DNA from: Linnemannia hyalina
Taxonomy: Eukaryota; Mortierellomycota; Mortierellomycetes; Mortierellales; Mortierellaceae
Direction: 5' to 3'
Assembly (NCBI GenBank): GCA_019671135.1
Contig: JAHRHY010000003.1
Span: forward strand, 2,914,001 to 2,978,000
Length of the DNA stretch: 64,000 bases
Shown: positions 11,531 to 23,320 of the stretch, piece after piece
Layout of the letters: every line of letters starts with the position of its first letter
Numbering within the stretch: the first letter of the stretch is position 1
Translations under genes and position numbers: made by a program
Notes under the pieces: generated by a model
Database searches by the model: none
The model's input: only the letters and a program-made list of their open reading frames with translations
Told to the model about the DNA's origin: nothing

Positions 11531-12767
11531 ATGTTCTTAACGTTTTCTCATATCCAAAAAGATGACAGTCTGGTAAATGAAAAAGCCTTTCTTTTCACAT
11601 TTGGGCAAAATGCAAATCAGAAGAGGATAGATAGGAGCACAAAAAGGAGTGTTATTTGTTCCTGCCTGTCTGTGGTCCATGCATCAAAAGAACTCACAAC
11701 AACAACAATCCCACCTTGCAACAAAACCAATACCCTTTTTTTTCACTCCAAACTAGGTCCCACTCCTCCCCTACGCAACAGGATGCTTCCTCGCCAGCGT
11801 CCTCCTCACCATCTCTGGTATCGCCGAAACCCACCCTCAAGCACTCGCACTAGCGACGTACCTGATCCAATTTGGATGGCTGCTGTTGCAGATCCAGGGG
11901 GTCATGCTTGTGTACATGTTTGGGAGCCAGGGTCAAGGAGGGTGGTTGTTTAGAGTCTGGTTGGTTTCTATGCAGGTTTTGGATGTTCATCGGAGGTTTT
12001 TGAGTGCCTATTTGGGTGCTGCTGCGTCTTTGACTGGGCTGAATGGAGAAGGATTGAATGGGACGAGTGTGTTTGGATCATTGGCAGCAGGAGGATCAGG
12101 ATTGAGTTCGAGACACGGTGCGGATGGTGGTGGCGGTGCCACGTTTGGGGTATTGAGCCTTGAACAAGAATCGTCGTCGATGATTGGTCAACAGCATTCA
12201 GCAGGTGACGAAGCAATGCTTTTGCAGGGTGTCATAGCGTCTGTGTGGGGGTATTACACAGGGATGCTGTGCACCACTGGACCCGCTTCCATCTGCGACC
12301 TCATCGCCTCTTCCTCCTCTTCGTCTTCTGTGTCGGTGTTGGCGTTCTTATCGACCCTGGCACACGCAGCAACCACAGCCACAACAACGACAGCTACTGT
12401 TAAAGCAGCTTCGATGTCTCATTCACATGCTACCTATTCGACACCCTACACAGGATCTTCCAAAACATCGCCTTCTTCCTCTTCCCCATCCTCAACAGGG
12501 GGCATGAAGGAGATGGAGAACCTGGTGGTATTCGAAATCCTCGCAGGAGTAGGGGTCAGTGGGTTGATGTGTCTTGTCTGGGCGGCGATGGCGATACGTC
12601 GTGGTGGGCTCGTTGCGATTCCGGGCGTGCGTCGGACAAGGATACGGATGCAGCGATGGGGGAAGACTGTGAAGGGTTTGAGGGATGAGTGGTGGGTGGG
12701 GTTTGGCGGGTTGGAACGGAAGGTTGACGCGTTTGTTGAGCAGATGAAGTTCCGAGTTGAGTCTTAG
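11531..12767 (+). CDS. Multi-pass membrane protein, unrecognised
   Basis: Two exons (11531-11572 and 11757-12767) joined over a 184-base intron in phase 0 give about 350 residues. The start of exon 2 is hydrophobic: PYATGCFLASVLLTISGIA and ALATYLIQFGWLLLQIQGVM form two likely membrane helices, followed by LFRVWLVSMQVLDVHRRFL. A Ser/Thr/Ala-rich region follows, then a last helix (EILAGVGVSGLMCLVWAAM) and a basic C-terminal tail. I do not recognise the family. The first exon is only 14 codons, and the 5' end could be different because the DNA before it also looks partly coding. A lineage-restricted plasma-membrane or organelle protein is the plain reading. Confidence 0.55.
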
Positions 12768-12799
12768 TCCAGTCATTTGGTTCGTTGCCTCTTTGACAA

Positions 12800-12861
12800 C
12801 AAGAACAAGAACAACAACAACAACAACAATACCAACAACAACAACAACAACAACAACAAAA
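12800..12861. repeat. (CAA)n microsatellite in 3' flank
   Basis: An interrupted run of CAA units starts 33 bases after the stop of the preceding gene and probably lies in its 3' UTR. An AATAAA-like signal follows at about 12865. Confidence 0.7.
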
Positions 12862-13333
12862 AGGAAATAAAAGAGGTAAGGACGGTGTGGTCACCCTTCC
12901 TCCTTCACCGCTTTAAAAGAGATGAATGGATGGCTATTGCTCGTGTTCGACTCTGAGTAGCTCACCTGGACAATGGACAATGAACTGGGCTTTGACCATG
13001 GGTGCACCAACCACTTGGAACACAGTCACACGACGGCGGAGATAAAGATTTTTTTTTCTCCTTGCATCCTGTGCATCAAAAAGAGTCTGAGAGAAGGAGA
13101 GAAAAGGTCTGAGCTCATTTTCTTCTTCGCTTTCTTTGCTCATTTCTCTCATTCATCCGACCATTCATTTTTCTCACGACAGCAACAACCACCACCCACA
13201 ACCCCACAACGCAACACCCACTCTCACTCTCAAAAGAAACACGAAACAAAAAAAAACACTCGCGCCCTAACATCCTTCACCCTTCCCTCCCCTATATCCC
13301 TCCTCTTTCTCCTCACAACCTAAAGTTATCCAG

Positions 13334-15317
13334 ATGGACACTGCCGTCCTCAAGAGCTGGTTTGAGGTCGTCCGACGCACCGATCCCCTCATCTGGGCCT
13401 TGGCCATGGACTCACCATCCTCCTCCCAGGCAGAAAACAGCATCGACTCTCTCATCCTCTCTTCCTCCTCTCCTTGCCCCCCTTCCTCGCCTTCACTTTT
13501 CGCGTCCACCTCTGCACCCACCGCGTTAACCGGATCAGGATCGGATACAGCCGCAATGGACATAATAGCAGCGAAGACGAGGATGTTCTCGTCGCTCAGA
13601 AACAGCCACTGCAAATCCTTAGCGGTCTCACCACCCCAAAACGCGACTGACTGTTTGAAATGTCTTGTCCAGACAACCACATCCCATGACGAACTTCATT
13701 TGAAGCAGGACTCACACCAGCATCGCCTGTCACAGACGATGAAGAGAGGAGCCGCCAAAGCTCCAGCAGGATCCTTGGTAGTCGCGATGGCGATGGAGAA
13801 TGTTCACAAGGACGAAGAAGGTAAATATAATCAACCTCTCCCTTCTTTCCTCCCCCACAATCCCACCCTCAATCTATACATTTCGGGGGTGAAAAAAAGT
13901 AGGGAGTGGATCAAAAGAGACGTCGTACCAAACAAACAAGCGAAAAGTGCATATTTGCGCCTGGTAAATTCTCACAGCAACGCACGAACATATTAGATCC
14001 GTTCCTGCTCTGAGACTTAATCCCTCTTGTGCTTGTTTTTTCCCCCTCGATCCATCTGAAGTAGCGATGATTTCCAGGAGAACTACGGGAGCAAGCAGCG
14101 AGCAGGAGAATACGCCAGCAGGATCCACCTCCAATACTGGTACCGCATCTGGATCGACGGGATCAGGACCAGGATCGCCGTCATCTTCATCGTCAAAGGC
14201 ATCCGGATCCTCAACAAACGCCCACCAACGAAAGACTACCAACAACAACCATAATAACCACAGCGACAACACATACTACGCAACGACCTTCAACTGGATG
14301 TACTATGCTACAGAGCCAGTCGCCGCTTCTGCTGCTGCCAGTCCTTCCACCCGCTTTGGATCCAGAATCGAGGATCATGCAGGGACATCCTCTTCGACGA
14401 CGTCTTCTTCAGGGAATGCATTAGGAGGAGGAGCGATTATTTCAACGTCGATGGCTACGGCTGCGACGGCTGCAGTTGCGAGTCATATAGCAAGAGAGCG
14501 CGAGGCTTTAGCAGCAGCATCTGCAACAGCGGCAGCCTTATCTTCTGGTGAGCTGCAGGGGTCTGAGTCTACCAACAACTCCGACACCCTCGCCAACACC
14601 AACAACAGCATAGACAGTACCATCACCAACAACGCCATCACCTCAGCCACAACCACAGCCACTACAACCACCACCACAGCCACTACAACCACAACCACCA
14701 CAACCACAACCGCAACCACACCTTCAGCCGACAACGACAAGAATACCCAATCCTTCCCGGCCCGCCTCACAACCCTCTTCCCCCAAGCCTCCACAATAAC
14801 CGTCGCATCCACCACTCAATTCCTCCACTCCATCCTCCTCTCCTCCACAGAAGCCACCACCGCATTCCTCTACAGGACCTTCTCCCCAACTTACCGAATC
14901 TGCACACTCTACAAAACCTCCTTCACGGACGGGTCACAACTCCGGGGGCTGACCAGGATGAAAGATTCGGTGATGAGGGCGGATGCGGTAGTGCTGGTGA
15001 AGAGCTCTGCGAAGCAGATGAAGGATGTTTGGGGGATGGTGATGGATGCTTATGGGGTTAAGGCGAAGATGACGAAGGAGAAGAAGCGACAGGAGGAGAG
15101 GGAGAAGGCTGTGAGGGAGACAAGGGAAATTGTTGAGGAAAGGATTCGGAGTAAGAAGATCGGCGAGGCGATAGTGGCAGCGACTGAAACGGCACCAACG
15201 ACCACGGAAGTGGAAGTGGAAATGGAAGTGGACGTGGAGAGGAGGAAAAGTGTGGGCGATGACGGAGATGGTGGTGGCAGTTCTGAAGGCGGGATTGAAA
15301 GCATGGGCGAAGAGTAA
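13334..15317 (+). CDS. Low-complexity Ser/Thr-rich protein, unrecognised
   Basis: Two exons (13334-13820 and 14065-15317) join in phase 1 and give 579 residues. The first 28 residues look folded (MDTAVLKSWFEVVRRTDPLI), followed by Ser/Pro-rich sequence. Exon 2 starts with Gly/Ser/Asn-rich sequence, has an Ala/Ser segment, then a striking Thr-rich stretch coded mostly by ACA/ACC (14640-14720). A more ordered segment near residues 400-510 contains LTTLFPQASTITVASTTQFL and FLYRTFSPTYRICTLYKTS, then a charged coiled-coil-like stretch rich in KEKKRQEEREK, and an acidic end. No known domain is visible. Codon use in the ordered segment is typical of the neighbours, supporting a real gene. Confidence 0.6.
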
Positions 15318-15774
15318 TAGAAGAACCCAAGGAATATCAACCCCGTATTCAAAAACTACTAGAATTAAAAAAACGTAGTATTTATTCATTTTTGGGCGAA
15401 AAAGTACAAAGTGAAAGCAAAAAAAGAAACAGCAAAAAAAAACGAGGGGGGGATTAAGAAGTGAAAGAGTTGAATCTCCTTTTCTCAAGATAAAAAAGAA
15501 AGACAGAGAGAAGGATGTTGTGCGTCATGCGTATGTCGTGCTTGTTGTTCGTGCTGCTCGTGCCTGCAGTTTGGAATGGTGTGAGATCTATCCACGTCCT
15601 CCTTCCTTCTCCTGCTGGAAAGAATTGATTTGTGTCGAGTTCGTCCTTCATCCTTCTTTCCTCATCGTGTTCAGAAATATACACCTCTTAGCAAAAGCAC
15701 CCTAGCAGTTGGGCTGTAGAAAACCATTAGAACCATTTCTATAGAAGAGAAATCAAGAAAGGAACAGTCGATAA
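15318..15774. other. Intergenic, tail-to-tail
   Basis: A 457-base shared 3' flank, A-rich after the + gene. No gene seen. Confidence 0.45.
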
Positions 15775-17161
15775 TTAGTTCAAGACATCCTGGGGCTGAA
15801 CAACAACTACAAAAACAAAACAAAAACAAAACAAAAACAAAAACAAAAAAAAAGACTTACATGGTGCTTGTGGTGCTTGTGTCCGTGGTGTCCTCCATAT
15901 CCGCCATAGTGGTGCTTGTTATGCTTATAATGCTTATTGTGCTTAAAGTGCTTTCCATGGTGTCCGTGGTGTCCTCCATGTTGTCCATAGGGCATCACAT
16001 GGGCAACGGGGGCGGCATGCATAAATCCACCACCACCATGATGACTGCCGTGGTGGGACTTGCCTACAAGGAGACCTCCAACAAGGGCTGCAGCGCCGAC
16101 GGCCAATCCTCCGGCCGCAAGTCCGCCCATTGGCATGCCGTGGCTGGACGCGGCAGGTGGGTGATGAGCTCCATAGGCGGCTGCTGGTGGTGCGCCATAA
16201 GGAGAATGAGCTCCGGGGTATCCGGCTGCTGCTGGGGGAGGGTGCGCTCCATAGGGGCTGGGTGGGTAGGCAGGGTAAGGAGCATGTGCGCCATAGGGGT
16301 CGGCTCCATAAGGAGCACCGTGTGGTGGTGGTGCGCCGTAAGGAGAAGGGGCAGCGCCATAGGGAGAAGGTGCAGCGCCATAGGGGGAGGGAGCACCATA
16401 GGGAGAAGGAGCGCCATAAGGGGAGGGAGCGCCATAGGGAGAAGGAGCGGCTCCATAGGCACCGGGGGGCGGGGCAGCATGTCCATAGGGGTTATGAGGT
16501 GCAGCGCCAGGCATACCGGGCATACTAGGCATACCGGGGATATGAGGCATACCAGGGATATGGGGGAAGCCCCTGTCGGTTGTTGCAGGGGAAGCTGAGG
16601 TGGTGACGGGGACGGGGATGGCTGTAGGTAATGGTGTCGAGGTGGTTACGGGAGGGGTTGGTCCTGATGCTGCTGAGTATGGGGGAGGAGGGTTCCCTGC
16701 GGCGGGGTGTTCCCATTGCGTTTTGCCTGTTGCTGTGTCTAGTGTTTGTGAAGGGACAAGAAGACGGGGGTGTGAGTATCGAGAAAAAGCAGTACAGAAA
16801 AATGTAATCGACCACGAGTCATGTTGTTTGTCCTGCTCAGTGCCAAGAGACCAACAGCACTGCTTCGGAGGTAAAGTTATTTATACTGTCTTCATCCTTT
16901 CTTCAACTGTCCTGCTTCGCAAGACGACTTACAGACATAGAAGTTACGCTTGTGGGTGGAGTCGAACTGGGAGATCCTATCAACGAGAGAAAAGCAAATG
17001 AAGAAAAGGTTAGATATTATCTCGGTGTTAATAATACAAAGGCGTTTTGATTCCTGGGCAAAAAAACGTTGGGTGGCTGTCCTCGTTTTTTTTGTTCACA
17101 GGAGAAACGAGAGAAGGAAAAGTTGAGACACATACCATCCTTCGGGTAGGGGTGCTTCCAT
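15775..17161 (-). CDS. WW-domain protein with Pro/Tyr/Gly repeats and His-rich tail
   Basis: Four exons (17161-17136, 16976-16933, 16738-15861, 15795-15775) give 322 residues with all phases agreeing. An N-terminal WW domain (MEAPLPEGWISQF.. to ..GKTQWEHP, Trp9 and Trp32, final Pro) is split by two introns. WW domains bind proline-rich ligands. A Thr/Pro linker and GMP repeats follow, then about ten units of a YGAPSP/YGAAPSP repeat, a small Gly/Ala/Val segment resembling a glycine zipper (GGLAVGAAALVGGLLVG), and a tail dominated by His, Gly and Lys (GHHGHKHHKHH). The tail could bind metal ions; that is inference. The last exon codes only seven codons, and its acceptor is less certain. It has the same plan as the second WW gene at 40.2 kb. 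Confidence 0.82.
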
Positions 17162-18633
17162 GTTTATGTATGTATGTGTGTGTGTAGAGAGAGGTGGGAG
17201 GGTGAAGTGTAGGGATGGGGGGCTGAGATGAGAAAAGGAGAGGAAGGGATGAGAAGATGAGATGAGATGGGAGAGAGGAAAGAAACGAAAAGGAGGGTGG
17301 TTGGTTTTGTACAGAAAGACAAAGAAGGACGCAGAAAAAGATAAAAGGATAAAAAAGAAAAGAAGGAAGGGAAACATCTTTTTATCTTGACCCCGAGCTC
17401 ATTTTATTTAATTGTCTTTTGGAGTTTTACGGTATTGGCATTCTCGCCGTGTAGGGCTGTGTCCCCTCACAGGATGATTGGTTGGTCGACTGTGCACTCA
17501 TCCAAGGACAAGTGCCACTAACAGGAGATTGAACACAGTCCAGACTCTCTCCATTGCGGGCATTGTTATTTTATTGTTGACACCGCTTGGCACGTATGCA
17601 AACGTCGATTCGCTTCGTTGATTGGACTACAGCACATATCTGCCCCGGGGCTGAGATCCGACAGCAACGTGAGTTCACGCTTCAAACATCATATCTATCC
17701 TTTGCTTCGTTGCGCCCTATTTCTGTTCTTTCTGTAGAGAACATTTATGAAAAAGAAAAAAAAAAAAAGAAAAAAAGAGCGTGTGCAAGGCTATATGTAT
17801 CCCTTGCCCTGGGGTTCCATGTTTCTTGTTTTTCACGCTTCTTCCATAGGTGGGCTTTCTTCCATAGTCAATCAATCAACCAAGCGTGTCCAAGCATGAT
17901 TGCGTCTACGAAGCATAGGCAGGTGAGATACCCGTATCCCCACGCCCATTTCATCCTTCATATCCCATTCGCTGGCAATTGGGTCTAATGACATTGATCG
18001 ATAATTGCAAAAAGGAATGACATGAGAGCCTTCGTTTGGCATACTGGCCCCTGTCCACATCCTGTTTCTCTTGCTCCTTATTGTTGTTGTCTGTGTGTTT
18101 CTTTCTTGCTCCTGGTCTCGCTTTCACACTCCCTCACTCCAACCCCCTGCTTTTTTCTTCCCTTTTTTTTTTTTTTTTACTTTTTACTGCCTTCTCGTCT
18201 CTCTTTGTCTTTCTTTTATTCTCCTATCTGCTCTCTTCCTTTGCTTTTCTGTCATTCAAGCAATCTCTCTCTCTCTCTCTCTCCCCTCCTTTGTCGCAGT
18301 TCTCTTCATCTCCCTTTACCCTGTGCAATCACTCGTGCAATCAGCCTGACAAAGAAAGCGGTTAAGGCTGAGAGCAATAGTTTGAAACCCACACTCCTTC
18401 CCCTCCCCTGGACCCATTCGTCTTCTTTTTTCTTTTTCTTTGAAGACCCCCTGTCTTCCCTCTAACTCCTCCTTTGTTTCTTGCATTCCATTACTTTCAT
18501 CACCAACCTACATCCGGCACCTCCTCTCAGGCACACAAGGACCTAAGACCCACTTTTTTTGTGCCAGTGATAAAATACAACGAAACATATAAAGACGCTG
18601 ATAAAACCTGTCAAGACGAAACTGGGCCAATAA
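17162..18633. promoter_or_regulatory. Divergent intergenic region
   Basis: About 1.5 kb lie between the start of the WW gene (-) and the four-TM gene (+). The part from 18070 to 18330 is T/C-rich with a CT run at about 18265-18284. TATAAAG at 18588-18594 lies 40 bases before the + gene ATG, too close to be a certain TATA box. No coding sequence is convincing. Confidence 0.4.
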
Positions 18634-20739
18634 ATGTCCTCCTCACCAGTCTATCCGTCTCACCCTGACGGCGGGCCAGAAGGCGCATCTTCTTATTCAC
18701 AACAGCAGGAACAACAGTCCTCTTCATCCACTCGCTCGCCCCCCGCGCAACCGCAAGTGACCTTTCCTACGCCCCCACCGAACCAACAACAGTACCTGCA
18801 ACCGCGATTCCAGGTGGTGTCCGAGTACAACTTGGCAACCAGTGATCAAGGAAGTCAAGTCGACCCGAGCAGCAGTACTCATCTCCAGTACCTACCAGTA
18901 CCACAACCCCAACACCATCAGCAGCAACAACAGCAACACCACCATGACCAACACCTCGAGAACTATGCACATCAACACTACCACTCGACAGAAGACGAAG
19001 GAGACCAACTCCACACCCTAACTGACACACCCCATCACACCACCGATACCACACCACACAACGATAATGCCCCTGCGAAAACCAACACAACCTCGATCGT
19101 CGGGACAACATCCCCAGCGGTAGAGTACACAAACGTAAAACTCTTCAGGAGGCGCGTCATGAGAATGGCGACCGTGCCTAGGCTGCGACTGCTCTGGGGT
19201 CTATTGGCGCTTTTTGGGACCATGGCCTGGCTCTCTATGATGCCCGCTTATGCATTCCGGTAACAACAGGGTCTTAAAGGACCCCTGGCGTTTTTTTTTT
19301 GGTTCGACGTATGACACAACTCACCATCTCCTTGACAAGGGCCAAGTTACTAACGCGACTCCTTTTTGTTCGCTTGACCGTTGGCTCTTCTTTACCCTTT
19401 TTTTCTCGTCTTTGTCTTTGTCATGGATACGTCTGTTTGGGTGTTTGGTGCTCCAGGAACAAGCTTGAGCCCGCTCCCCCTGCAAATGCGACACACACCT
19501 TCTGTAAGAGTCAAAAGCGTGTTATTGCATTCACACGTCATTTTCATTTTCCTTGTTTTCTTTCTTCCCGACGGCGTAGGGCCCGTGAACACGTTTTTGC
19601 TGTCTGTTCGTATTTATTTACTCATATCATATATTTTTTCGGTCCACAAAATAGTCCTGGTGGCGACAGTAGCAACAACCATCGCAGCACTGTGGCAATC
19701 CCTCTGTCCGTTCCTGATCCGTCAATCCCAACGACAACTCCTCCCACGAATCATCAACCACCCCATCACCCAATCCACCACAATCGCCATATCCGTCATC
19801 CTGACAGTTCTCAACTTTTTCAGCTGGATCGTCCTTGCTTCCAACAAGTCAGGAGGCGCCAAAATTAACTGTAAAGAGTCGCCCTACCCAGTAAGCCAGA
19901 GTGGTGGATATACGGCACAATGTCGTGGTGTCAATACGGCGATTGTCCTGGACGTGGTTGTCTTTTTGTTGTGGATCCCGATTGCAGCGGTGATTGTCTG
20001 TGGAACGATCGAGAGGGGCCTTTGGTGGTGGGGCGAGGATGATGGGTGGGCACAGCAGCCACAGCAGGGAAGTCTCGTGAAGGGTGGTGTGAACATGATG
20101 TCGGAGGAAGAGTTTGACCTAAAGATTGGACTCGGTAACGGCAACAAGGCTCGCGGTGGTAATAGGTCCCACAGTCGGTTGTCGTACTATGCGGATGAGG
20201 AGGAGGAAGCCATGGAGTCTCGGCCGGCGTTTGTCACTCCGATTGCGTCACAATTCAGGGCTTCTATGGACGATGAAGCAGGAGTTCAGGATGACCTTGG
20301 TCAAGCGTCGCCTTCCAGTTACCGACAGCATCATCAACGCCGCCAACAGCAACAACAGCAGCATCAGGTATCCCCACAACAGGATCAGGAACAAGTGGTG
20401 GTGATACCACGAGGAAATTCAGCAGCAGGAGCTGGAGGAAGTGGTCTTGTCCGCAAGAGTTCGACAAACTCTGTCGCACCCTCTATCTCGGCACGTCTGT
20501 CAACCTTCTTTGGTCAGGGCTGGAACAACGGACCTATGCCTCCACCTACAGCGCCCGTGGCTCCTGCACCGGCATCTCCCGTTCCTGCTCACCATCGTCC
20601 TGTTCGCATCAAGATGACGAAGCCTGAGGGAGAGGAGGAGGAAGAGGATAATGGTGGCAATGGTGGGGATAAGGCGTCGTTGCACGGCGACTCGTATACG
20701 ACTCAATGGCACAACCGCCGCTACGACGAGTGGTCTTGA
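18634..20739 (+). CDS. Four-transmembrane protein with Gln-rich ends, unrecognised
   Basis: Three exons (18634-19259, 19457-19503, 19655-20739) give 585 residues; the 47-base middle exon restores the phase exactly (2 then 1). The first 170 residues are Gln/Ser/His-rich and probably cytosolic. A basic stretch precedes helix 1 (RLLWGLLALFGTMAWLSMM). Helices 2-4 follow in exon 3: FLVATVATTIAALW, TIAISVILTVLNFFSWIVLA and IVLDVVVFLLWIPIAAVIVC. The loop between helices 3 and 4 has two Cys (INCKES, AQCRGV) that could form a disulfide. The long C-terminal tail is Gln- and Pro-rich with an acidic run. The layout of four helices with both tails inside resembles MARVEL/SUR7-type proteins, but no signature proves that. 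Confidence 0.68.
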
Positions 20740-20843
20740 ACGCGCTTGGTGACATACCTTTTTATCATATATTTTTGTTTCTTGCCCTTTGGATGCCAGA
20801 TAATGAGGAGAAGGAAAAAGGACGAAGAAAGGAAGTGAGAATG

Positions 20844-20874
<31 letters not shown>

Positions 20875-21518
20875 CTTTTCCGAAAACCAAAACCTAGGTT
20901 TAGTTTTTACACATGCACATATCATTTCAAAAATAATATCCATATACCATCCCCGTCTATTTTCATCCCATTGAGCGGCCATGTGTTAACATGCCAACGA
21001 AGTGAGCCAGTGCCATGACCTGCACCACTTTCCTTCCGTACAATGCATGCAATGCATGTACTGTAGAAACTAAAAGAAGGACGTAGAAAAAGAGATCGAA
21101 GATGGACCACGTTTGCAGAACAAGGATTTGGCTTCGCATCCATCTCGAAGTCATTGTCGTATGTCTCCGAATAATTGTGGACAAAAAATAGAAATACGAT
21201 TTCATGTCTAATGAGGCGAGTTGAGCGACCAAATAATCTTTGTTTGAGAGCTGGGGGGCTACCTTTCTACTTCTTCGGAAGGATCTGCATTCCTGTTTTG
21301 TACGGTCTGGGACATAACGAAGACATGATAGCGGCCGGCTCACCTCAAACATCGGGCGCCGAGATACGTACTGTACTCTCACTGCGTTTGCACATCTTTC
21401 TGTTGCACAAGAACTCCGTTCACTATATTCATTTTTAGGGTTGAAGGACAGGAGGCAGCTCTCTCTAATTGATGGACAGCTCTGATCTCTAATTGAAGGC
21501 TCCGGTCTCCAGCTCTAA

Positions 21519-21550
<32 letters not shown>

Positions 21551-23320
21551 CGAGTTTATCCAAATGCCATCATCCTTCTCTATCTTCCCAGCTGCAGACT
21601 ATAACAATGGCAAAAAAAAAAAAAAAAAAAAAAAAGAAGAGAGCAAGCTAAGGAAACATGAACTATGGCGTTATTTTTGTGACCCGACCTGCCTGCCTAC
21701 TCTCTTAGTCTTTTTTGCTAACAAGCCCCTGAGGTTTGTGCGACTAATCGTAATAGAAATTTTGTGGCCAATTGGACAAATAATGGTGGGGGGAATCAAG
21801 ATCAAGGTGCACCATCGCCCACGATGAACAACTTATGCTTTATGGTTTTTTCATCAATCGATAGCGGATGCCACCTTCGGCAATCGATGAGAATGAAGTC
21901 GGAATTATTCAACGCCAGACTTGTGAACCCCCATCTTGGGCATGCAGCTTGGTTTGTAGGCCGCTCGATGAGAAGTATTGCAATCTAATTAGATGGATGT
22001 GCTCAGAATGCTGGTTTCTATATTTTTGATGGTTAGGAAGGTATATGAGGAACCCGGTGAGCGGGTACTGAGATACCGTTTGCTGCACCTCCCTCCTCGC
22101 CCTTGTCTGTATCATCAGTAACGCGTGCGAAGAACGAAAGTACAGATCACTCGGGGGAGCTGGAAGAATGATCTTGCTATCTCCCTTCTCCTTGATGGCG
22201 TACAGCAAACCAGGTGTGTCGATTCAATCCACGACCAGCCCAGGCCATTTTTTTTTTTTTTTTGTTATTGTTACTTCAGTTGGCCCTTTTGTAGACGACC
22301 CCTTTTACATTGACTGGACCCCTCCTCTTCCCCTGGACACATTTTTTTCATTCAAAATTGGGTTCATTCAAAAGCGAGAGGTGGGCTCTGTTGAACAAGG
22401 TTCAATGTCAAGCACCCTTGTCCTATTTCCCGCTTCACAAAAACGGTTAATAGCCTTGGATGCGCTTTGCAACACTAATTAATAAATGAGCATTTATGTC
22501 GGATTTATGTCGGACAAAGAGAGAGGGTAGATATCTCATAACAGAACAAAGAGGAACTCAAACTCAAATGGCCTGTCCTTTCGTTTCTCTGTCAAGTCAT
22601 CACTTCTTTTTCTTTTCTTCCTTTCCTTCTCTTCTTTCTTTTCTATTTCTTTTACACCTTCCTTCCTTCCTCACTTCCTTTTACATCCTCCTCCTCTTCA
22701 CATTCCTCCTTTTCACACTCCCTCCCCACTCTTCTCTCTCTCTTACACAAGCACAAACAAAAATACCCCTGCTTACTTCCTCCTTTTCTTCGACAAGCAA
22801 TCTATATTACACAAACACAGAAGGGGTCCAGGTCCGTCTTCCTCTCAAACACCCTCGTTTATCCTCACTCGCTTGCACAAACAATCTTCTGCCTCCACCG
22901 CCAATTATCCGTCCATCGCCCTCCTCCAATATCACTCTCACCTACTTTTTACTCTCGTCTCTCTCTCTCACTCCTCTCGTCAACATCAACAGGACTGCAA
23001 CTCTTCCTCCTCTTTTTCGACAACCACAACACCCCTGTCTCCCCTCTCCTTCCATCCTCCTTCCATCCTTATTTCCTCCTCTTCCTCTCGAAAAGAAACG
23101 AATCAAACCATCCAAGTAGTTTAACACTTGCAATCTCAACTTATCAACCCAATCCGTCCCTATCTAACAATAGACAAAATAATCGGAGCATTCAAGAGGC
23201 AAAGCAGCAAGCAAACAGTAGACTGAAAATAACAATAACGGCAGAACCACATCAACAACACACTAAGCACGAAACCAGTCAACCAGCCAGGGAAAAAAAA
23301 GTAGAGAAAAAAACACAACC
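20740..23320. other. Long intergenic region with homopolymer runs
   Basis: About 2.6 kb without a supported gene. It holds poly-A at about 20846-20869, a 29-base poly-T at 21522-21550 followed by a poly-A at 21613-21634, another poly-T at 22250-22263, and a long pyrimidine-rich leader (22570-23100) before the next gene. The closely spaced poly-T and poly-A could pair, but look like slippage tracts. Confidence 0.4.

Noticed and set aside
15861..16598. Open frames on the + strand opposite the WW gene repeats
   Set aside because: They are antisense shadows of the Pro/Gly/Tyr repeat and show no independent signal.
21522..21634. Poly-T/poly-A pair as ends of a small retroelement
   Set aside because: No target-site duplication or internal promoter boxes were seen; homopolymer slippage is enough to explain it.
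22031..22110. tRNA-like stretch with a GAACCCGG-type arm
   Set aside because: No acceptor stem or anticodon arm could be folded around it.
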